NCBI GenBank assembly: GCA_024811115.1
Contig: JAKOGH010000759.1
Span: forward strand, 1 to 15,414
Reading direction: 5' to 3'
Source: Terana coerulea
Lineage: Eukaryota; Basidiomycota; Agaricomycetes; Polyporales; Phanerochaetaceae
Length of the DNA: 15,414 nucleotides
Below are positions 7,974 through 15,414 of this stretch, in pieces (position 1 is the stretch's first letter; the number at the start of each line of letters is the position of its first letter). The translations under genes and the position numbers were made by a program. Below the pieces are notes generated by a model. It worked only from the letters and a program-made list of their open reading frames with translations, was not told the DNA's origin and searched no databases.

Positions 7974-8133
7974 TTAGATCGCAGTTTCGAACCGACCGAC
8001 TCTTTTGAGTCTAAGTCACCCAGAACCCACCGAACGGCCGACTACTTAACTAGTTATCCCGAAACTCCAACCCTGGTCCTGTAACAAGGACAAGGGCTCA
8101 CCGAACCACCACGGCAGACGCCAACGGAATTGT
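7974..8133 (+). other. 5' leader of the retrotransposon
   Basis: This is the untranslated stretch between the LTR and the gag frame, containing the primer site. I see no further ORF or clear structure. Frames at 8132/8134 open with GTG, so the true gag ATG is not visible in this copy. Confidence 0.5.
7976..7986 (+). other. Primer binding site, self-priming type
   Basis: AGATCGCAGTT starts 2 nt after the LTR end and is the exact reverse complement of 7842-7852 within the LTR. In Schizosaccharomyces Tf1 the first 11 nt of the RNA fold back on such a site and prime minus-strand synthesis. The match stops at 11 nt on both sides. No TGG start typical of a site for an intact tRNA 3' end is present. 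Confidence 0.7.
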
Positions 8134-9606
8134 GTGTACGCTCCGTACACACCGATTTCATCTGAAATCAGGAACAGACGTCAACTTCGCAACCGACACA
8201 GGAATCCTCACGATTCTGCTGACGAAAACCCCTGCAAGAACCGAAACACACCAGACAAGAAAACGATCCAACCCACCGAAGGTTACGAACCGTGTACCAG
8301 AGGCCAACACCAGACCCCACGAACCATCTCATCCTCCACATCCGATTCCAATCCCCCAGATCCTGTCAACCCCAATTTCATCGTCAACCAAACTGACGAA
8401 CCCTTCACTGTCTTCATCAACCAAGTTGAAGTAACATTCGAACATTTCCTCGAGTGCCTAGACAAACAAATCGAATTCTACACTCTAACTCGGGACCCCA
8501 CCGGAGCAGAAAGCCAGGAAATATCGAACGGAAGTAGTGAAGAAACAGGGAATGGCACAGACAATGGAAACAAGGATGGCCCAGAAGTTTGCGGATGTAG
8601 ATCAAGGGATACAGGAAATCAAGGCTGCGATCACGGCAAATTCAACCTCGACGGGAGCAACCACGAAGAAATCCTCGAAAGCAACTAAACTGAGGACCCC
8701 AGATGAGTTTGACGGCTCAGAAAAACGCGTCAAGGAATTCAAAAGAGGCTGTCACCTCTATTTTGAAGCATACCCCACCGACTTCGCCCTCGCGAAAGGA
8801 AAGAATCATCTTCGCCCTTTCCTACATGACAAAAGGATCAGCCAAATCCTGGGCAGATCTGAAACTCGACGAATACGGAGATAAAGGATATCCCGGCACT
8901 CTCGCCGAATTTTGGGATGATTTCGACAAAATCTTTGTCCAACGCGATGATATCTCGAACGCTTTAAGGAAAATCGAACGCCTTAAAAACAGATCCGAAC
9001 GAGACAAGAAAGACACTGTCAGGGAAACAGTGATCAAATTCAGACACCTCGCGTTACAGCTCAAAGGCAGCGACACCGACGCCCAGCTCATCCGGAGCTT
9101 CAAGAAATGCATCCCCGTCGACATGAAGAACCAAATCCGCCTCAGCTCAGCGGTGAAACCAACCACGCTATCAGCCCTGGTACGACTCGGTGATTAAATT
9201 CATCGAAGACGATGACGACGAAGACGACAAGCGTCACCGATCGCACAAATCCGAAGATAGGGACGAAAACGCGATGGACGTAGATGCGATTAGAACTAAA
9301 GAGGAAAGGCAGGAGGCCAGGAAGAAGGGCCTATGCTACAACTGTGGAGGTAAGGGACATCTTGCTAAGGATTGCCCAACCAAAAGGAAGAAACCCTCCA
9401 ACCAAGACAATGGAAAGAAGCCGAAGCCGCGCACTACGGTGCGTAGGGCCACCGTTGTCACGAACGGCGACTCTAGCGACGAGGAGTCTGAGGACTCTGA
9501 CGAAGAAGACGAGGACGGAGAAATGGTCATTCGCAACCTCATCAGCTCGCTTTCCAAGAAGCAGCGCAAGAACCTCGCCAAAGGGCTTGGAAAGGATTTT
9601 TCCTAA
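8134..9606 (+). pseudogene. gag: gag (capsid and CCHC zinc knuckle), frameshifted
   Basis: Coding potential moves through three +1 steps: frame of 8134 (to about 8550), frame of 8537 (to about 8795), frame of 8703 (to about 9187), then frame of 9190 to TAA 9604-9606. A helical segment (MAQKFADVDQGIQEIKAAI, about 8573-8630) precedes the capsid region, which has ALSYMTKGSAKSWADLK, TLAEFWDDFDKIF and RHLALQLKG, the conserved pattern of the Retrotrans_gag domain. An acidic stretch (EDDDDEDD) follows, then a classical zinc knuckle CYNCGGKGHLAKDC (9334-9375, CX2CX4HX4C), then a second acidic/Ser-rich stretch. Gag forms the virus-like particle and binds element RNA. The junction at 9187-9191 is explained by one extra G. 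No in-frame nonsense substitution was seen; all breaks look like indels. Confidence 0.85.
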
Positions 9607-10080
9607 AGGAGCCTGCCTCGACGTCAGCTCCTGTTCGCATCTCCACCTACTCTGTACTTATAGCGGAAATGAATGCAATGTCTATGCGCATCCCTATAAC
9701 GTTGAAAGGAGAGAGAATCGTCGAAACACCCGCCCTCGTAGACTGCGGGAGCAGGAGGAACATTCATATCTGAGAAAATGGTGAAGAAACTCAAGCTCAA
9801 GTCACGAAAACTCGAGCGAACCATTGCGGTGTTTAACGTCGACGGCACTCCAAACCGTCAAGGACGCATCACACGAGGTAGAAATACCTATGACGGTCGG
9901 AGGCCGCACCATTCGAACAAACTTCCTCGTCACGAACTTAGGCAGAGAGGAAGTCATCCTTGGCATCACTTGGCTCAAGGATAGAAACCCGGCCATCAAC
10001 TGGAAGGATGGACGCCTCCAGTTTGGAAAACGAGTCTCAGTAGAAGTACTACCTGACGAGGACGATCGAAGGATTAACAA
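9607..10080 (+). pseudogene. pol: pol: retropepsin-type aspartic protease, frameshifted
   Basis: The frame opens with STSAPVRISTYSVLIAEMNA and reaches ALVDCG at 9732-9749. The catalytic triad reads D-C-G (9741-9749) rather than the usual D-S-G or D-T-G. A +1 shift directly after it leads to AGGTFISEKMVKKLKLK, and another near 9870 leads to VILGITWLKDRNPAINW (from 9953), the conserved ILGxxWL end of the fold. Retropepsins work as homodimers and cut the Gag-Pol polyprotein. The frame is in the -1 phase relative to the gag stop at 9604, so in an intact copy gag and pol could be one ORF or be joined by recoding. Confidence 0.75.
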
Positions 10081-10286
10081 GCTGTCGTCAGAAGACCCTG
10101 AAATCTTACGACCAGCCGACGAACCAACGATTAATTTCGCTCAATTACGAGCAGTTGACCTCATGACACCTGGAGAATTGGAGGAAGGCGATATCCTATA
10201 TTCCTACCTACCAGGAGAGAAGAAACTTACAGCGGTAACCTGGACTGAAGACATAAACCCCATAGCTACGCGAGCACTATGGATCA

Positions 10287-11160
10287 ATGCTAAAGTCAAC
10301 CCGGCAATGGAATTCGCGCAGAAAGCCAATACTCAGACGACAACTCAAGTACCAGAAAAATACCGAGTACGCGTCGGTGTTTGAGAAAAAGGCCTCCGAA
10401 CGATTCCCAGAATCCCGTCCATACGATCACGCCATCGACCTCAAGGATGACTTTGTACCAAAAGATTGCAAAGTGTACCCGCTGTCACCTCTGGAACAGG
10501 AGAAACTCAAGGAGTTTCTAGAGGAAAATCTTCGTAAAGGATACATTCGACCATCGAAATCCCCCATGGCATCACCATTCTTCTTTGTAGGCAAGAAAGA
10601 CGGATCACTAAGACCATGCCAAGACTACCGGTACCTTAACGAAGGAACAGTCAAGAATACATATCCGCTACCTCTCATTGGCGAACTCATCGACAAACTC
10701 CAAGGATCCACGATTTTTACCAAGCTCGATCTCAGAGCTGGGTACAACAACATCAGGATCAAGGATGGTGATCAATGGAAGGGAGCGTTTAAAACCAATC
10801 AAGGGTTGTTCGAACCAATGGTTATGTTTTTGGCATGTGCAACTCCCGGCAACCTTCCAGGCAATGATGGACCACATATTCCGCTGACGAAGTCGATGAA
10901 GGATGGTTAACTATCTACATGGACGATATGATGCTTCATTCCGAAGATGAAGAACAACACGCGAGCGAACCAAGCGAGTACTGAAGAAACTAGACGATAA
11001 CGATCTCTATTGCAAACTCGAGAAATGCGCATTCGACGTCGAAGAAGTAGACTTCCTAGGGGTAATCATCCGGCATAATAAAGTCCTTATGGACCAGGCG
11101 AAAATTCAGGGAATAATCGACTGGCCGGCACCCACCACGGTAAAACAAGTACGAGCCTTT
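10287..11160 (+). pseudogene. pol: pol: reverse transcriptase, frameshifted
   Basis: The frame runs from [16 protein letters not shown] through [39 protein letters not shown] and [16 protein letters not shown] to [15 protein letters not shown], where the first catalytic Asp is at 10728-10730. The catalytic box YMDD is at 10916-10927 in another frame. Between them the frame changes at a T run (about 10826-10830), a C run (about 10843-10845) and an extra base near 10884, with [12 protein letters not shown] readable in the middle. Another break lies near 10960. The thumb continues with [19 protein letters not shown] and [19 protein letters not shown]. All motifs of a Ty3/gypsy reverse transcriptase are present; only the frame is broken. 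Confidence 0.88.
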
Positions 11161-11167
11161 CTCGGAT

Positions 11168-11720
11168 TTGGCAATTTCTACAGACGCTTCATCAGTCACT
11201 TTTCCGACCTCGCGCGACCCCTTAAACGAGCTCACTAGAAAAGGGATAGCTTGGAATTGGTCAACGGAATGCCAGGAAAGCCTTGAAACCTTGAAACAAC
11301 GGTTCACCTCGTCCCCAGTCCTCATATTACCCGACACGTCTAAACCCTTCCTCATCGAGTCAGACGCATCTAAATTTCGCGACGGGAGGGGTACTGCGAC
11401 AACCGGACGAAAACGGAGATTGGCACCCAGTGGCATACCTGTCAAAAGTTTTAATCAACCAGAACGGAACTACGAAATCTACGACCGTGAACTATTCGGA
11501 ATAGTACGAGCCCTCGAAGAATGGAGGCATTACATTCACGGATCTCCCCATCCGATGCAGTACTCACAGACCACAAGAATCTCACGTATTTCCGATCCGC
11601 TCGACGATTAAACCGAAGACAAGCACGATGGAAACTGTTTTTGTCGGACTTTGACATGAAACTCGAATACTGCAAAGGTCCCACCCTGGTGCAATCCGAC
11701 CACGATATCACGCCTAGGAC
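11168..11720 (+). pseudogene. pol: pol: RNase H, frameshifted
   Basis: This continues after the RT connection with [14 protein letters not shown]. Catalytic-type residues are visible: Asp in FLIESDASKF (11363-11365), Glu in [19 protein letters not shown] (11489-11491), and Asp in [11 protein letters not shown] (11569-11571, in the next frame). It ends near [13 protein letters not shown], normally the start of the DALSR motif closing this domain. Breaks occur near 11375-11400, at an A run near 11445 and near 11545. It removes RNA from the RNA:DNA hybrid and, in a self-priming element, would also be expected to cleave the RNA to free the primer. Confidence 0.85.
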
Positions 11721-11982
11721 ATCTCTGACGACTCAGATCGCGATAACGAGGATGAAACACTCCTTCCAGACGAACTGTTCGCAGACGCGATAGTACTCCC
11801 GATCATTTATTCACCGACATCCAGTGGTCCCCAGGACATCCGAAGCACAATCACCACGGACTATGTCATGGGAGATCGAATTCGTATAGCCCTAGGAGAC
11901 GATGAATACGGGCTCAAAGCAATAGAAGTAGCCGAAGGAAGACAGGAAACCCTGGGGCAGCACAAACAAAACGGACTGGACC

Positions 11983-13110
11983 ATGCAAAACGGACTACTC
12001 ATGTTCAACGGCAAATGCTACGTACCAAGTAACAAAGACCTCCGAACCGATATCACAGACCTATACCATGAAGCCCAGTCATCAGGACACCCGGGAAAGT
12101 ACAAAACACTGGAACTTCTACGTCGAGATTACTACTGGCCAGGAATGGCAGCATTTGTAGGACAATTCGTGAAAGGATGCGCTCTTTGTCAACAAATGAA
12201 AGTCAACACACACCCCACGATTCCACCGTTAACTCCATTGAAACCAGAACATAGGGGACGACCGTTCGCTTTCGTAACGTGCGACTTCATCTCGGCACTC
12301 CCGAAGCTGAAGGAAAAGACTCAGTAATGGTCGTGGTCGACCGCGATGCTACAAAGGGGGTAATTTTTATCCCATGTCACGAAGGAAATAGATGCTATAG
12401 GAACAGCGAAACTCTACCACCGACAACGTCTACAAGCGATTTGGCATGCCCGACAAATTCCTATCAGACAGAGGCCCCCAATTCGCATCAAAGTCATGGA
12501 AGAACTCTGGAGACTCTAGGAGTCAAAAGAAGCATGTCCACCGCCCTATCATCCCCAAACAGACGGAGAAACAGAGCGAGTTAACCAAGAACTCGAAACC
12601 TACCTTCGCATCTTCTGCCGCGCACACTCTGCGAATGGGTAGACTACTCTGGCTGATGCTGAATTCGCACACAATAATCGAGAACACTCATAGCGAAACA
12701 TTCCCCTTTCTTCCTCATGCACGGATCCCATCCCAAAGCAATTCCCACAGCATTTGAATCATCAACCCGTCCTACCACCCAGGATTTGGATGGAAGATCA
12801 CAGCAAAGCAAAAGAAGAAGCAGCTACGGCCTCGGCATGGCAGTGCAATTCATGATAAGAAAGACATACGGGGTCAGTTCAAACCCTTTACCCAAGGTCA
12901 GAAGGTCTGGCTTGATACAAGGAACGCGAACACGGGGTACCACGACCAAAGCTATCGCCAAAACGAGAAGGACCATTCAAAATTAAGAAAGTTCTATCCC
13001 CGTGGTCTATCGGCTGGCCCTTACCAAAGAGGATGAAATGTCACGACACCTTCCACGCATCCCTGCTGACCCTTATCGGGAGACAGAGCAGCATGGACCT
13101 AACTTCGAAA
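11983..13110 (+). pseudogene. pol: pol: integrase (HHCC zinc domain, DDE core, GPY/F-like end), frameshifted
   Basis: The N-terminal zinc domain is intact: His 12067-12069 and His 12088-12090 (YHEAQSSGHPG), then CALC with Cys 12178-12180 and 12187-12189. The DDE core follows: first Asp in VTCDFISALP (12283-12285), second Asp in FLSDRGPQF (12467-12469), Glu in TERVNQE (12574-12576). The second and third are 107 nt apart, so D-35-E with one base missing. The C-terminal part reads VYRLALPKRMKCHDTFHASLL across a frame change near 13020-13070, the usual segment before the chromodomain. A connector (11721-11982) without a clear domain joins it to RNase H. Frames change repeatedly between 12325 and 13000. 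Confidence 0.86.
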
Positions 13111-13141
13111 TCCCACGCCAGGATCTCGTGGACGGTCAGGA

Positions 13142-13294
13142 GATGTCGAAGTCGAAGCCATCCTGAATCATCGAAGCAGCGGGAGCAACACGCAGTACCT
13201 CGTCAAGTGGAAAGGGCAGTCCGACGAAGAAAACCAATGGATGACAAAGGACGAGCTTGGGCAGGCGTCAGAGGTCCTCACCGAGTATAAGAAG
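13142..13294 (+). pseudogene. pol: pol: chromodomain at the integrase C-terminus
   Basis: In one frame the sequence reads DVEVEAILNHRSSG, then QYLVKWKGQSDEENQW and LTEYKK, which matches the chromodomain pattern (EVExILxHR ... YLVKWKG ... ENxW ... EY). Of the three aromatic-cage residues of histone-methyl-lysine readers, the first position holds V, the central W (KWKG) is kept, and the third (usually KGY) is Q. This is the pattern of the group II chromodomains of some chromoviruses. One G appears to be missing directly upstream (about 13138-13143). It probably helps target integration. Confidence 0.8.
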
Positions 13295-13358
13295 ACTAGA
13301 GCACTTGGCCACCATCCTCATCCTCTCAACACTCCTCTAAACCAACCGCAACTGAAAC

Positions 13359-15014
13359 ATGTCCTCAGTCCACTCGCAATGCTACACTTCAACCCATCGC
13401 TAACACCGTCAGCCAGCTGGATTGGCACCGCCAATTCAAGGGACTTCACCCTCCTCATCTCGAAGTTTCGGACCCGTCCTTGTCGAACGCGAGGAACGGG
13501 AAACCTCATTCAGTCTTTACTCGAATATTATAGATCGATACTCATATCGACGGAATATTCTCCGAGGCTTCAGCGAGGACAGTCGTCGCTCGACTACGTC
13601 CAAGGAGACGAGGCCAAGCGACGCAAGCAAACTCATCGAGGCCCTCACCGAGTGCGTTCGCGAACCCGTCCTTGTTCCAGACGGAGATGAGCTCTTCTCC
13701 GATTTTACTCCCTCGTGGTATCCTTATCCACGCCAGAGCCGAAGCCACGCCATCTGGATCGCTTCCAAAAGATGGTCGAGCAACTGGAAGGAGCTCGAGA
13801 CCAGGCGAAACGATGCCTCGAGCACCGCGCGTCGGTTATGGACCAAACCTTGGAATCCCTACTACGTGTGGGCGGAATCCAGACTTGTGTCCAGTTCATT
13901 CATCGCGCTATCGCCGGCCCATACCACGAAGTTCGGCTACGCGTATCCACGACCGGAAGTCGCGCAACCGGGAGTCGACGAGCAGCCGTATGTTCTCGCT
14001 CTCCCGCGGCCTCTGCATCTCCACTCCTTGATTACGTTACACCACCGCCCGCGCACACCTCCATCTGGCCGTCGTGTCGCCTCCGTCCTCAGTCGGAATG
14101 GTCGTTTGGCACGAAGCAGCATTGGTCGGACACCGTCCGACCCAGCACTGCCATACGATCCCCCTCCGACGCGCGCTGACGGTGGCTGAACCCATCGTCG
14201 TCGATCCTCCGAGAACAAGCAAATGGCCGAGACAAATGCTCCGAAATCTATGGCTGCTACTGTGGAAACGGACAGCTGACGAGCGACAACGACTTCCAAG
14301 CCGAGCATGGGCGGCGCTAACCGCACAGCGACAGGCTAAGGCTAGCGAAGCAGCGAGAAGAGAAGGCGGCAGAAGGAGGCGAAGAGGCGGGGAAAACAGC
14401 CGATGAAGCGCGAACCGTCCGATGGCCAAGAGCGTTCACGGGAGGTCATCAAAGCTTTCGATGAACTCATGAAAGTCCTCGGACAACCCGTTCCCTCACC
14501 GGCTGCACCTTAAATCACTGACACGAAACGCTCCGGATCAAGTGGACGATCGAAAGCCAACGTTCCCTCCCATCCACTCGACCTGCTCACCCGTCACTCA
14601 TCCTCGACCGACATCCACCCCGTCATACCACCACGGCATACCAGGGAGTGCAAAGGAGGAGGAAAGGACATGCGTTTCAGCCAATCGGACGGACCTGGCC
14701 GCCACTCTCGGCGGGCACGGGACATGCGTTACAAAGTCAACCGCATGGGGTGGATTACATCGGCAACCACACTGGTAGGCTCGTCATCCACCTCGCCGTC
14801 ATTCCTCGACACCATACACGCGCCGAACACACGATTCTCGCCTCTCCCACCGGCCCAAAGCCAACGACGCATGCATGATTTGTGGAGAACGGGGACACTG
14901 GGCGCATGGTGCAACAAATATCGTTGCTGGAAATGCCACCAATACAAGCCCAGTCACTACGCGAAAGATTGCCCCACTCGATATACGACTCGACCGCGCG
15001 TCACTACTGAGTAG
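13359..15014 (+). pseudogene. Extra 3' ORF with two C-terminal zinc knuckles, frameshifted
   Basis: About 1.7 kb separates the chromodomain from the 3' LTR and is protein-like in shifting frames. Segments I trust are SKLIEALTECVREPVLVPDG (frame of 13422), HLDRFQKMVEQLEGARDQAK (frame of 13715, likely coiled coil), a basic run leading to ATG 14403 with EVIKAFDELMKVLGQPVP (to 14513), and YIGNHTGRLVIHLAVIP (frame of 14648). The end carries two zinc knuckles: CMICGERGHWAHGC (14872-14912, CX2CX4HX4C, one base short) and CWKCHQYKPSHYAKDC (14925-14972, CX2CX6HX4C). The stop is TAG 15012-15014. The start is uncertain; ATG 13359 is one candidate, and fusion to the pol C-terminus is another, since the chromodomain frame stays open to 13690. 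I cannot name a family; it looks like a nucleic-acid-binding, Gag-like accessory protein. Confidence 0.5.
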
Positions 15015-15084
15015 AGATCGACGAAGACCCGACCTACGACCAAGGACGGTACTATGGTTGAAGAAAGTCGGGGACTTTCAGACT

Positions 15085-15097
15085 GGATAGGGGGTAA
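15085..15097 (+). other. Polypurine tract
   Basis: GGATAGGGGGTAA directly precedes the TG of the 3' LTR. It is the expected primer for plus-strand synthesis and marks the 3' end of the internal region. Confidence 0.75.
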
Positions 15098-15414
15098 TGT
15101 TACGGACAGAGTTATTTCTTTTATTCGAGCGATTAGCAACATCGGCTCGGTTCGCGACTCATGACTCACTCGCCCTGTGCCCTATGACTCAGCTAGCGTA
15201 GCGTACCCTCGCCTGCGAGACTCATCACTAGTCTCAACACTAGTACGGATCACGTAGTATGCTTCCGCCACCATCTTGTACAGTAGTATAAAGATCGACC
15301 AGTCAGGCCTCATAGCCTTAACTGCGATCTCTTTGTTTATTAACATCGATATCTCTGGTCAGTCTCTGCGTGCTAGAGGGAAACCTCCGTAATAGCCCTC
15401 GAGTCGCATTGAGG
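15098..15414 (+). repeat. 3' LTR (cut by the window end)
   Basis: It starts TGTTACGG as the 5' LTR does and follows it to the end of the window, where about 37-45 bp of the LTR are missing. It keeps both TGACTCA sites, the TATA box (15287-15293) and the 11-nt self-priming sequence (15320-15330). Most differences from the 5' LTR are 1-3 nt deletions. Confidence 0.93.

Larger units (their letters stand above)
7612..15414 (+). mobile_element. Ty3/gypsy chromovirus LTR retrotransposon (3' LTR incomplete)
   Basis: The element has matching LTRs (7612-7973 and 15098 to the window end). The pol order is protease, reverse transcriptase, RNase H, integrase, so this is Ty3/gypsy and not Ty1/copia. A chromodomain follows integrase, which places it among chromoviruses. 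The primer arrangement is of the self-priming kind known from Tf1, so a Tf1/sushi-like lineage is the best guess. An extra ORF lies between the chromodomain and the 3' LTR. Coding regions are broken by many 1-nt indels. The element lies in the same orientation as the F-box frame it interrupts. Confidence 0.95.

Noticed and set aside
7974..7995. tRNA primer binding site suggested by TTCGAACC, which resembles the complement of a tRNA T-loop
   Set aside because: The bases between it and the LTR do not form a sensible T-stem/acceptor complement and there is no TGG for a CCA end. The 11-nt self-complementarity explains the site better.
13542..13748. Minus-strand frames through the 3' ORF region (also 13937-14429)
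   Set aside because: They overlap plus-strand segments with clearer features; the region has few stops in any frame because of its composition.
1..15414. CRISPR arrays, rRNA or tRNA genes, bacterial operon signals
   Set aside because: None seen. Spliced genes and the chromovirus show a fungal nuclear context.

Overview
The window looks like a piece of an Agaricomycete (mushroom-forming basidiomycete) genome. The evidence is short GT..AG introns of 50-60 nt with CTNA-type branch points, a secreted Ser/Thr-rich protein of a basidiomycete-type family, a tandem pair of Ste14-like isoprenylcysteine methyltransferase genes, an F-box gene with weak leucine-rich repeats, and a Ty3/gypsy chromovirus. 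This assignment is inference; no rRNA or other marker is present.

Layout. (1) 407-1829, minus strand: an eight-exon gene for a secreted protein of about 345 residues, with a signal peptide, a Ser/Thr-rich stalk and a C-terminal domain, including a 21-nt microexon. (2) 1830-2890: mostly non-coding, with one possible exon remnant (2103-2264) and a 10-bp-phased triple repeat. (3) 2891-3722 and 4276-5116, plus strand: a tandem duplication of an ICMT gene, including a shared promoter block. The second copy carries two 1-nt deletions in homopolymers. (4) 5558-7611, plus strand: a SPRY-domain (RanBPM-like) coding region that is broken by indels and runs into an F-box/LRR-like reading frame. (5) 7612-15414: a Ty3/gypsy chromovirus (LTR, gag, protease, RT, RNase H, integrase, chromodomain, an extra 3' ORF with two zinc knuckles, PPT, 3' LTR). 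It is inserted in the F-box reading frame and runs off the window in its 3' LTR.

Most striking point: the element has no obvious tRNA primer site. Instead, 11 nt lying 2 nt after the 5' LTR are perfectly complementary to 11 nt inside the LTR that sit 34 nt downstream of its TATA box, which is where the transcript should begin. This is the architecture of Tf1-type self-priming. It fits the chromodomain, which lacks two of the three aromatic-cage residues.

Throughout the window, in host genes and transposon alike, reading frames are broken almost only by +/-1 indels, often in homopolymers, and the two LTRs differ mainly by indels. Uncorrected long-read sequencing error is therefore a serious alternative to real gene decay, and the frameshift calls should be read with that in mind.
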